64,000 bases of DNA, taken from Bacillota bacterium. Lineage in GTDB: Bacteria; Bacillota; Ch66; Ch109. Position numbers and translations under genes: made by a program. Positions within the stretch are counted from its first letter, which is position 1. The number at the start of each line of letters is the position of its first letter. The notes beneath the pieces were generated by a model. That model searched no databases and had not been told where the DNA came from. It was given only the letters and a program-made list of their open reading frames with translations. Below are positions 39,669 to 47,879 of the stretch, piece after piece. The DNA lies in NCBI GenBank assembly GCA_013178275.1, contig JABLWZ010000001.1, forward strand, positions 1 to 64,000, written 5' to 3'.

Positions 39669-41792
39669 CTACCGGGGCCTTTTTGACACCTCGGGGGCTG
39701 ACTCGTTTTTCTTACGGGCGAGCTTTCGGACCAGGGTGGACTGATTGACTCCCAGTATAGCCGCCGCCTTGTGGGTGCTCCCATACTTCTCCATGGCCCG
39801 GGTTATCAGCTTGTCTTCAAGGATCTGGACCGCCTCTTTCAGCGGCAGCAGTCCCTGATCGAAGACCCCATCCTCTGAAGCCCCGACCTTCTTCAGGAAG
39901 GCCGGAGGCAGGGAGCTGGGGGTTATATTCGGCCCATCGGTGGTTACGATCAGGCCCTCCACGATGTTTTCCAGCTCACGGATGTTGCCCGGCCATTCGT
40001 ACCGCATAAAGATCTTGATTACCTCCGGGTCGAACTTCTTCTCCATGCCGTACTTGCGGCAGAAGGACTCCTTAAAGTGCGAGAGCAGCGGTATCAGATC
40101 GGCCTTACGTCTTCGGAGCGGGGGGATATTTACCGTCACCACGTTAAGACGGAAGAAGAGGTCCTCGCGGAACGTACCTTCCTCCACCATCTGCTCCAGG
40201 TCGCGGTTGGAGGCGGCCAGGATGCGGACATTCACCCTCTTGGGGATGGTCCCTCCCAGCCGGGTAAACTCCTTGTCCTGCAGCACCCGGAGCAGCTTGA
40301 CCTGGAGCGATAGGGGCAGTTCCCCGATCTCATCCAGGAGGATGGTGCCGTTATTGGCCATCTCGAACAGCCCAGCCTTGCCTTCCTTGCTGGCTCCGCT
40401 GAAGGCCCCGCGTTCATAGCCAAAAAGCTCGGACTCCAAAAGCGACTCCGGGATCGCGCCGCAATTTATCTTCACGTAAGGTCCGTCGGAATGGCCGCTC
40501 AGGCTGTGGATAAGCTTGGCGAGAACCTCCTTGCCCACCCCTGACTCTCCCAGCAGCAAAACCGTGGAGCCCACCCGGGCCACCCGGGTGCAGAGGTCGA
40601 TGGTCTGCTGCATCTCGGGCGAGTTGCTGTGCAGGTTGAATTCCTTGGTAAGCTGCAGGTTGGCGAGTTCCTCCCGGTACCGCCGGGTCAGGCTGATGCT
40701 CTCGTCCAGGTCATTGCGCAGGATCTCGATCTCCGAGAGGTCGCGGGCGTTTATCACCAGCCGGAAGATGCTGCCGTCCTCATCCAGGACCGGGTTGGCG
40801 GTAAACAGCAGCCGGTTGCCCAGCGGCGAAACCTGGATGCGGGAAACCGACTTTTTCTGTTCCAGGGCCTCCTCCACGATGGAGATGTCGCTGCCGTTTT
40901 CGGGGTGCAGTTCAGAAAAGGGCCGACTCATCACCTCGGACTCCTTATGCCCGGTCATACGGGTGTAGGCCTGATTGATCCGGTGAACGATCCCCTTGTT
41001 GTTGGTGATCAGGACCGCGTCGTAAGACGAATCGATCAGCGCCTGCAGTTCCTTGTTGACCTGTTTGATGAAGGTAAGTTCCTGGGACATGAATTCGGCA
41101 TCGGTCACGTCCTGGAAAACCCCGACCGCCCCCACCACCTGACCTTTTTCTATGACTGGGCTGCGGTTGGTCAAGTAAAACCTTACACCCTTGGAAAAGG
41201 CCAGGGTCAGACGCTTATTGACATGCACCTCACCGGTCCTGAGGATATCGAGCAGGCCGGAGGGGATGACCACCTCCGACAGCGGTTTGCCGATGCAGTC
41301 TTCACGTTTGCGGCGGATGATCCTTTCTCCCGCCGGGTTGAGCACCGTGACGATGCCCTCCCGGTTGATGGCGATCACCCCGGAGATGGCGCCGTTGATG
41401 ATGGCGTCGAGTTCCTGGACCCGGGACCTCAGGTGACGGTAGACCAGATCCGATAACTCCAGCTTGGTAAACAGCCCCAGGACCCCAAACTTTTCGTCCA
41501 CCACCGCCAGTATCTCCCCCGGGAGGTTAAAGGTCTCTTCCAGCATCAGTTCGGGACCCACCTGGGTGAACCCGGTGCTCATCAAGGAATCGACTGGGGT
41601 ATCAGGCGAGACCTCCTCGAACATTCCCGGGGTCAAGCCCTTTCCCAGGACACCGATCAGCCTCCCGGAACCGTTGATTACCCCGACCAGGTTGGTCTCC
41701 GGCCGCTGCCATAGAAGCAGAAGACGCGACAGGGGCTGCCCCGATTCCAGGGTGGGTGGCCTTTTACTGATAACACTGTCCATTCTCGGCAA
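39669..41792 (-). CDS. Sigma-54-dependent activator, CBS-PAS-PAS-AAA-Fis (module 2)
   Basis: A 707-aa paralogue of 15649-17757 with identical domain order: CBS-like pair (about 1-120), PAS (NGAISGVIAINREG), PAS (DSSYDAVLITNNKG), AAA+ with GESGVGKEV, the sigma-54 loop GAFSGA, GTILLDEIG, and a TyrR-like helix-turn-helix AAAILGVNQSTLVRKLAR. The recognition stretch LGVNQSTLVRKLAR is the same as in module 1, so both should bind the same DNA site. I prefer TTG at 41792 (GGGGGA upstream); ATG at 41783 is the alternative. A minus-strand sigma-54 promoter and zinc-ribbon gene lie 500 bp downstream of its stop codon. Confidence 0.92.
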   Translation of the reverse strand: MPRMDSVISKRPPTLESGQPLSRLLLLWQRPETNLVGVINGSGRLIGVLGKGLTPGMFEEVSPDTPVDSLMSTGFTQVGPELMLEETFNLPGEILAVVDEKFGVLGLFTKLELSDLVYRHLRSRVQELDAIINGAISGVIAINREGIVTVLNPAGERIIRRKREDCIGKPLSEVVIPSGLLDILRTGEVHVNKRLTLAFSKGVRFYLTNRSPVIEKGQVVGAVGVFQDVTDAEFMSQELTFIKQVNKELQALIDSSYDAVLITNNKGIVHRINQAYTRMTGHKESEVMSRPFSELHPENGSDISIVEEALEQKKSVSRIQVSPLGNRLLFTANPVLDEDGSIFRLVINARDLSEIEILRNDLDESISLTRRYREELANLQLTKEFNLHSNSPEMQQTIDLCTRVARVGSTVLLLGESGVGKEVLAKLIHSLSGHSDGPYVKINCGAIPESLLESELFGYERGAFSGASKEGKAGLFEMANNGTILLDEIGELPLSLQVKLLRVLQDKEFTRLGGTIPKRVNVRILAASNRDLEQMVEEGTFREDLFFRLNVVTVNIPPLRRRKADLIPLLSHFKESFCRKYGMEKKFDPEVIKIFMRYEWPGNIRELENIVEGLIVTTDGPNITPSSLPPAFLKKVGASEDGVFDQGLLPLKEAVQILEDKLITRAMEKYGSTHKAAAILGVNQSTLVRKLARKKNESAPEVSKRPR

Positions 41793-42166
41793 GGAAATTC
41801 CCCCGTTCGATTGAGTACTCGAAACATATACTATTTTAATACAAAAACTGGAAGCCTGGTAAGTGTAGAAACCCATTTTGACAAATTGCGCGATCGATGG
41901 TGCTTCGTGTAAACCGCGGGAAAAAAGAGGAACTGTACTGTAGAACCGTAAAAAAGACCGGCGAATTTTTTATGTTGACATTGTAACAGATACTGCTTGA
42001 ATTAAAAATAGCCTTTACCAAACCGGAGACCCTGGGTCCCTAAAAACTTGGTCTGGCCAGACAAACCGCGGGAACCATATGGTTGCCAAATCGGCAGCGA
42101 TGTGGTTCCATTTGTTGTATAGGGAAAAAATGCAAACAGCATAGAGAGGAAAAGGGAGAGGGGATT

Positions 42167-43156
42167 ATGACCGAAAAGAAGATAAACCAGCTCGTGCCGG
42201 GGGAGACCGCTCAGGGGTACTACCTGGTCAAAGAGGTGGAGTGCAAGAGCGCAGTCAACCAGCGCAAGTACCTGGACCTGGTGCTGGCCGACCAGACCGG
42301 CGAGATAGGGGCCAAGCTCTGGGACTGCAGCGATAACGACGAATCGGCCTACCGCAAGAACCGGCTGGTGAAGGTCCGGGGCAGTGTCACCCTGTGGCAG
42401 AAACGGCCGCAGTTGAAGATCGAAAAGATACGGCCCGCCGGTGAAGAAGACGGGATTAAGCTGGAGGACTTCATCCCAGCGGCCCCTGAGGACCCAGAAC
42501 ACCTGTTCGGGGAACTGCTGGAGTACATAAACAAGATCGAGAACCCGGCCTTAAACCAGATCGTCAGCCGCATCGTGGCTGACGGCCGGGAAAAGCTGCT
42601 GGTATACCCGGCTGCCCTGCAGAACCACCACGCGATCAAGACCGGGCTGCTCTACCACGTCTACAAGATGCTGCAGGCGGGTGAGCGGATGTGCGAGGTC
42701 TATCCCGCGTTGAACCGTGACCTGCTGTTTGCGGGCATCATCCTGCACGATATCGCCAAGCTGGAGGAGATGGACGCCGATGAGCTGGGAACCTCCGCTG
42801 TATACACCCGGGAGGGGTATCTCCTGGGACACATCGTTCAGGGGATAAAGCTGATAGAGCGGGTGGCGGGGGAGCTGGGTCTGGGAGGGGAGCCCGTCAT
42901 ACTGCTTCAGCACATGGTTCTTTCACACCACTACGAGCCCGAGTTCGGCAGCCCGCGGCGTCCGATGTTCCCGGAGGCGGAGATGCTCCACTACCTGGAT
43001 ATGATCGACGCCCGTATGTACGACATGGAGCGGGTGCTGCAGAATACCGCCGACGGGGAGTTCTCCGAAAAGATCTGGGTGCTGCATAACCGCAAGCTGT
43101 ATAAGACGACCAGCAACCAATATGAAGAGGACCGGCAATATGAAAGTACTGAGTAA
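42167..43156 (+). CDS. YhaM-like 3'-5' exoribonuclease (OB fold plus HD)
   Basis: A 329-aa protein: an N-terminal OB-fold (about 10-95, GYYLVKEVECKSAVNQRKYLDLVLAD) and a C-terminal HD phosphohydrolase domain (about 140-300) with NHHAIKTGLLYHV, ILHDIAKLEEM and LSHHYEPEFGSPRRP. This is the architecture of Bacillus YhaM, a manganese-dependent 3'-5' exoribonuclease that also acts on single-stranded DNA. ATG at 42167 has AAAGGGAGAGGGG before it; 28 open codons upstream lack a ribosome site. It stands alone. Confidence 0.88.
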   Translation: MTEKKINQLVPGETAQGYYLVKEVECKSAVNQRKYLDLVLADQTGEIGAKLWDCSDNDESAYRKNRLVKVRGSVTLWQKRPQLKIEKIRPAGEEDGIKLEDFIPAAPEDPEHLFGELLEYINKIENPALNQIVSRIVADGREKLLVYPAALQNHHAIKTGLLYHVYKMLQAGERMCEVYPALNRDLLFAGIILHDIAKLEEMDADELGTSAVYTREGYLLGHIVQGIKLIERVAGELGLGGEPVILLQHMVLSHHYEPEFGSPRRPMFPEAEMLHYLDMIDARMYDMERVLQNTADGEFSEKIWVLHNRKLYKTTSNQYEEDRQYESTE

Positions 43157-43668
43157 TATCCCAGCAGACTATGGCTGGCGGTTGAAGCGCGATGCAAGAA
43201 AAAACTTTGATAAAGACTAGATTTTTAATAAACTATCACAAATAGACAGGACTGACTATGTGATGCTTTATAAATAATAAACATTAGATTGGAATTATCC
43301 CCTTAACGTTCTTTAAAAAAATAACGAGAATATAATAAAAGGTTTATGTTCTGCAGGATTTTTATCGTAACTTGTAGAACTTTGAAAAGAAAATCCATAT
43401 AAAAATTACCCATAAACAGGCAATGGAAATTCCAAAAACTTACAATTGATATTCGAGGTGCTTCGGTGCGCACAGAGAGATAAACAGCGGCCGAAGCCGC
43501 TACAATATACCTTTCTCTATCCGCGTGACAATTATCACTGTAATATTCCCAGCACTAACGTAGAATTATACATACAGAACTCCTTGTTTATTTGCCAGCG
43601 GAGGCTTACGGTCACTACAGACATAATAAACAGACCGGGGCCATTAAAAATAAATGGGAGGGAGAAGC
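43157..43668. other. Gene-free 512-bp stretch before the second chemoreceptor
   Basis: No gene is supported on either strand. The DNA is AT-rich with a GCGGCCGAAGCCGC inverted repeat near 43485-43500. I find neither a sigma-28 nor a sigma-54 consensus. Confidence 0.4.
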
Positions 43669-45150
43669 GTGACAAACATCGGGGTGGTAGGTGGAGGCAA
43701 AGGGGGCACTTCAATTTTACGCGAGTTTTCTGGTGTAGAGGGGTTCAAAATCCTGGGTATCTGCGACGTGAACGAAGGAGTACCGGGGCTGGTGCTGGCA
43801 AGGGAAAAGGGGATTCCCACATTTACAAACCTGGAGGAACTTCTGGGCCAGCCGGGGTTGGATATCCTGATCGAGGCCACCGGCAGTCCCCGGGTCAAAG
43901 AGCTGATACTGGAGAAAAAGCAGGCTTCGACCGTACTGGCCGACTCCCAGGTGGCCAGCATGATGATGTCCATGATCGAGTCGCGGGAAGAAGCGTTCCA
44001 CAAGATGAACAACGAGATAACAGCTTTCAGGACCGCTGCTCCCTACCTCACAGAAACCTTCGAGGGAGGGGTGGTGTACTTCACCTCGAACCTGGAGGAG
44101 TACGATTACGTTCTTAACCGGGGGCTGGAGTTAGCAGGGGTCAAGGTGGGGGAAAAGCTGGTAGAAAGGGGATTCATCAGGCAATGCATCCAGACCCGGG
44201 AGGTAGTGGAGGGCACTGTTGACCAAAAGGTTTACGGCATCCGTTTGAAGATCAAGGTATTCCCGATATTCGCCAGCGGCGACTCCCAGCGGGTGGTGGG
44301 GACCTGCGGCATCTTCCTGCCCAAGATCCACCCGGTCCACCGGGCATTCAAGGAGTTCGCGCCGCTCCTGGCCAATTCCTTCCCCGAGGGGGCGGTATTG
44401 CTGGCCACCGACCTGGAGAAGATCACCAACAAGCAGGGCTCCGACAAGTTCGACATCAAGGGGATCAAGGAAGGGACCAAGATGACCGCGCAGGACGCGG
44501 CTCCCCAGTCCATAAAGAAGCGGGCCCAGGTGGTTATCAATGTCAATGCAAAAGCCTTTGGGGTGCCCTGCCAGATCGTCAGCACCCCCCTGTTCGACGA
44601 GGACAGCAACGAGCCGATAGGGGCCTTCGGACTGATCTTCCCCCGCGCCGTGGCGGAAAACCTGCGGGAGATGGCCACGAAGCTGATGGCCAGTACCCAG
44701 GAGATGGCCGGGGTCATGGAGGAGATAGCCAGCTCGGCCAACGAGATCAACATCAACGAGACCAACCTGGCGGAACACGTACAAGAGGTGCAGGGGATCT
44801 CGAAGCAGATCAACGATATCCTCGGATTCATAAAGAGCGTGGCTGACCAGACCAAGATGCTGGGGCTGAACGCCGCCATCGAGGCTGCCCGGGCGGGTGA
44901 GCACGGGCGCGGATTCGGGGTGGTGGCGGAGGAGATACGCAAACTCTCCGACCAGTCCAAGGAGACCGCCGACCAGATCGGCAAACTGACCCGGGATATC
45001 GACGACAAGATAGGGATAGTCGCTCAGGCCTCGCAGGGAAGCGTGAAGCAGAGCCAGGAGCAGGCGGCAGCCACCCAGGAGGTGACCGCCACGGTTTCCG
45101 AACTGGCCTCCATGGCGGAAATCCTTTCGGAGCTGGCGAACAAGATCTGA
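43669..45150 (+). CDS. Soluble chemoreceptor with N-terminal Rossmann domain (paralogue B)
   Basis: A 493-aa paralogue of 24122-25594 with the same plan: Rossmann fold ([24 protein letters not shown] at the end of strand 2, IEATGSP), a two-lobed sensor (about 120-330; [26 protein letters not shown]), and a methyl-accepting signalling domain with [20 protein letters not shown] at its tip. No membrane helix or HAMP. GTG at 43669 has GGGAGGGAGAAGC before it; the ATG 15 bp upstream overlaps that site. The Rossmann domains of A and B are as alike as their signalling tips, so dinucleotide or metabolite binding is probably a kept function. No chemotaxis operon is nearby. Confidence 0.88.
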   Translation: MTNIGVVGGGKGGTSILREFSGVEGFKILGICDVNEGVPGLVLAREKGIPTFTNLEELLGQPGLDILIEATGSPRVKELILEKKQASTVLADSQVASMMMSMIESREEAFHKMNNEITAFRTAAPYLTETFEGGVVYFTSNLEEYDYVLNRGLELAGVKVGEKLVERGFIRQCIQTREVVEGTVDQKVYGIRLKIKVFPIFASGDSQRVVGTCGIFLPKIHPVHRAFKEFAPLLANSFPEGAVLLATDLEKITNKQGSDKFDIKGIKEGTKMTAQDAAPQSIKKRAQVVINVNAKAFGVPCQIVSTPLFDEDSNEPIGAFGLIFPRAVAENLREMATKLMASTQEMAGVMEEIASSANEININETNLAEHVQEVQGISKQINDILGFIKSVADQTKMLGLNAAIEAARAGEHGRGFGVVAEEIRKLSDQSKETADQIGKLTRDIDDKIGIVAQASQGSVKQSQEQAAATQEVTATVSELASMAEILSELANKI

Positions 45151-45171
45151 TCAAGTCCGTATAAAAAACAG

Positions 45172-45207
45172 CCGGGACAGCCGCGATCACGGCTGCCCCG
45201 GTTTTTT
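45172..45207 (+). terminator. Intrinsic terminator
   Basis: CCGGGACAGCCG (45172-45183) pairs, with one mismatch, with CGGCTGCCCCGG (45190-45201), followed by six T. Confidence 0.85.
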
Positions 45208-45226
45208 AATCAATACCTTTTTCTCC

Positions 45227-45508
45227 CTACGGTAGCTTGTTAGGCCAGTCGACACCGCTCTGTTTAGCCACCCGGTCCCCGGGGCGGAACTCGTCATACA
45301 TGCCTTCAAACACCTTTATCTTAACCCTCCTTCCCCGGTCGGTGCGGAAGACCACGTAATAATCGGTGTAGTTGTCGTCATCGTCTACATAGCGGTCCTC
45401 CACATACCCGGTCCAGGCGGACCTGGTCTTGCGCCAGATGAAAAAGGCGAGGATCGCGGCGACCACCAGGAACCCGGCGGCTCCGTACAGGACCCCTTCC
45501 CACTTCAA
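45227..45508 (-). CDS. Small membrane-anchored protein, 93 aa
   Basis: One N-terminal membrane helix (YGAAGFLVVAAILAFFIW) followed by a small beta-rich domain, WTGYVEDRYVDDDDNYTDYYVVF and GRRVKIKVFEGMYDEFRPGD, which looks like a DUF2500-type OB-like fold. I choose TTG at 45508 because GGAGG lies 8 nt upstream; the frame extends 24 codons further without a ribosome site. Function unknown. Confidence 0.6.
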   Translation of the reverse strand: MKWEGVLYGAAGFLVVAAILAFFIWRKTRSAWTGYVEDRYVDDDDNYTDYYVVFRTDRGRRVKIKVFEGMYDEFRPGDRVAKQSGVDWPNKLP

Positions 45509-45576
45509 AAAAGCCACCTCCAGACTTGATTCAGCAGCAGCTAGACTAAATCTACCATTATGTAGAGCAAAAGCAA

Positions 45577-45597
45577 TCACCCCGGAAGGGTGATTCA
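45577..45597 (-). terminator. Hairpin after the VanW operon
   Basis: AATCACCC (45577-45584) pairs with GGGTGATT (45590-45597). On the minus strand GCTTTTGC follows. Weak T-run. Confidence 0.45.
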
Positions 45598-45683
45598 GGG
45601 ACCATTCTATAATTTTTATATAACGAGCAATCCATGGCCTTGACCTGAAAACTATATAAGCGGGAGATGCGGAGGCATGGCAG

Positions 45684-47048
45684 TTACTTCATCTCACCCT
45701 TGGTCTCGGTGCCCGGATCCCCGGTGTTGATGATCGTCGGTTGAGGCCGGTAGTAGTTATCGGAGAGCATTTCGCGGCCGGTCTCCTGGCCGGCGACCTC
45801 GGTTATCCGATACACCTTGACCTTGTATCCTTCCTTGCCTTTCTGGATCACCTTGGATTCTCCCATGGGCAGGTTCTGGTCGTATTTCACCACCGTGGGG
45901 GGGGCCACCACCTCTTTTTCAGTAACGATGCGGCGGGTCACCTGGCCCTCGCCGGCGGTCCCGTAAATGGTCACCGTTACGATACCCTTTTCCGCCGTGG
46001 CGCTGATATAGACCGGCACCCCGGTGTTGTTCAAGAACTTGAGGTCGTAGGTGTTGCCGGCCAGGGTCGCGTCCAGACCCAGCGGTGCGTAGGTGATGGG
46101 AGATGAGTGCGGCCACCGTTCCGTTATTTCCAGGCGGGTCTGCAGCAGAGCGTTGTAGAGAGTGGTCGCCACCTGGCAGATGCCGCCCCCGATGTCTTTG
46201 ACCAGTTTCTGATTCGAAAAGACAGGTGCGGGTTTGTAGCCTTTTTCAGCGACCCGCGGGCCGAGGGACTCGTTCAACGAGAATACCTGGTCCGGCTTGA
46301 CCAGGAGGCCGTTGATGGTCCTGGCGGCAATCTCCACGTTGGTTGAACGGTTGACGTCGTTGGGGTTATAGATGGTGGTGTAGATAGCCATTATCTGGTG
46401 GATTCCGTGCAGATCTGATTCCCTGATCGTCGGCTCCAGGGTATCGAAAACCAGTGGGATAGGGGTGGATAATCCAGCGTTCAGGTCCTGTCTGATCTGA
46501 TCGAGGGAGGCCTCCAGGTTCAGCCGGCGTCCGAGCTGTTCCTTGACGATGACCAGGTTTCCGTCCGGGCTTTCGATCCTGGACGACTGAGGCTCCCGGT
46601 AGGTGCTGGAGTCGATCTGGTTCAGCAGGGTGACCATCTTATCGGTATCGAAGGTTCCCTGGAGGGGAAAATCGGCCTGATTCTGGCGCAGCGTCCATGA
46701 CCTCGTCAGCCGCTCGGAAACGCTCCCCTGATGGTCAAAATTATAAGCGGCGTCCACGGTCTGATTAAAATCGGGCTTAAAATTGATGTCGCTCAGGGAT
46801 ACCGACCAGTTCCTTTCCCCGTCGGTGAGCAGCACCACCCGGTTGTTCAGTGAATCCTCGAACGAACGCGACAGGACCTCCGCCGCTTGAGCCGGAGGCA
46901 TACCCCCGATTTCGACGTTCGACGCAAAAGCCCCTTGGCTGATTTTGTCGTCCCAGGGTTTGAAGGTCAGGACGTTGGACAAAACCAGAGTCAGGATCAA
47001 CTGAAAGGTTAACACAACTCCCCAAACACGGGAAGATTTTAGACGCAT
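45684..47048 (-). CDS. VanW-family exported protein
   Basis: A 454-aa protein with one N-terminal membrane helix (about 10-28), peptidoglycan-binding-like/YoaR-type repeats (about 40-230), a VanW domain (about 235-355) and a C-terminal beta segment. The VanW core is typical: STNVEIAARTINGLLVKPDQ, SLGPRVAEKGYKPAPVF, DIGGGICQVATTLYNALLQ and ITERWPHSSP. The family occurs in vancomycin clusters and widely in spore-formers, with unknown biochemical role at the wall. It is third in a minus-strand run after the acidic membrane protein and the PRC-barrel gene. Confidence 0.88.
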   Translation of the reverse strand: MRLKSSRVWGVVLTFQLILTLVLSNVLTFKPWDDKISQGAFASNVEIGGMPPAQAAEVLSRSFEDSLNNRVVLLTDGERNWSVSLSDINFKPDFNQTVDAAYNFDHQGSVSERLTRSWTLRQNQADFPLQGTFDTDKMVTLLNQIDSSTYREPQSSRIESPDGNLVIVKEQLGRRLNLEASLDQIRQDLNAGLSTPIPLVFDTLEPTIRESDLHGIHQIMAIYTTIYNPNDVNRSTNVEIAARTINGLLVKPDQVFSLNESLGPRVAEKGYKPAPVFSNQKLVKDIGGGICQVATTLYNALLQTRLEITERWPHSSPITYAPLGLDATLAGNTYDLKFLNNTGVPVYISATAEKGIVTVTIYGTAGEGQVTRRIVTEKEVVAPPTVVKYDQNLPMGESKVIQKGKEGYKVKVYRITEVAGQETGREMLSDNYYRPQPTIINTGDPGTETKGEMK

Positions 47049-47071
47049 AAGATTCCGTCCCCTCGGGTATC

Positions 47072-47845
47072 CTACCGCTCAACACCCATCGACAGCTCGA
47101 CGAACTTTCCTAACTTCTCGATCCGTTCCAGGAGTTCCTCGGTCACCGTTTCTCCCTCGGCGGCGATTACCTGGCCCTGGTCATCCAGGATCGTGCGCAC
47201 CAGTTTCTTGCCTATCACCGACTGACGCTGCCTCTCCTCGAAAAGCTTCATGCCGTTGACCCCGTTGGTCGCGGGGGCCGGAGGGACTGGAGCGGGTGCC
47301 GTGGGAACCGGGGTTCCTACGACGGGCGTAGCGGGCGGCGCAGCCGGAGGAGCTTCCAGGCTGGACCCGGTCGCGGCCTCTTCGTTTATCACCAGGACCT
47401 CCTGGCCGAAGGTGATGATGCTGGTATCAGGAATGATCGGGGACGCGCCGGGATCATCCTTGGGCTCGATCACACAGCCGCTGATCTTACCGTTGGCATC
47501 GTCGATGATGATCTCGGTGACCTTACCGATGTACTTCCCTTTACGGGTTATCACCTTGGTGCCGATCACCTTTACCTGGTTCGCCAGCAGTTGGGCGGCC
47601 TCGGGGATCTCGCCGAGGGGAGTGATCGAGTTGTCGTACTCGATGGTCAGCGCGTACTCACCTACCCCGGAGACGTCCTTAAAGGGCAGCACCCCGGGGG
47701 GAGAGTACCAGTTCTCTAGGCCGAGCAGCAGGAAAGCCACCTCGCCCTGATTGGGGTCGATCAGGAGTTCCTTTACCGTACCCACTTCCCGACCCTTAAT
47801 GATGCTGAGCACCGGCAAACCGACTATCTCTATACTGCGTTTCAT
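47072..47845 (-). CDS. PRC-barrel domain protein, 257 aa
   Basis: Two PRC-barrel units (about 1-80: LPVLSIIKGREVGTVKELLID; about 90-150: VKVIGTKVITRKGKYIGKVTEIIID), a Pro/Ala linker (about 163-196) and a helical C-terminal tail (about 200-257). PRC barrels are small beta-barrels used in ribosome maturation, photosynthetic reaction centres and many envelope proteins of spore-formers. No signal peptide. It lies between the acidic membrane protein and VanW on one strand, 23 bp before VanW. Function inferred only at the level of an adaptor. Confidence 0.82.
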   Translation of the reverse strand: MKRSIEIVGLPVLSIIKGREVGTVKELLIDPNQGEVAFLLLGLENWYSPPGVLPFKDVSGVGEYALTIEYDNSITPLGEIPEAAQLLANQVKVIGTKVITRKGKYIGKVTEIIIDDANGKISGCVIEPKDDPGASPIIPDTSIITFGQEVLVINEEAATGSSLEAPPAAPPATPVVGTPVPTAPAPVPPAPATNGVNGMKLFEERQRQSVIGKKLVRTILDDQGQVIAAEGETVTEELLERIEKLGKFVELSMGVER

Positions 47846-47879
47846 AAGATGTAACTCCTTTCAAAATAATGTTATATAG

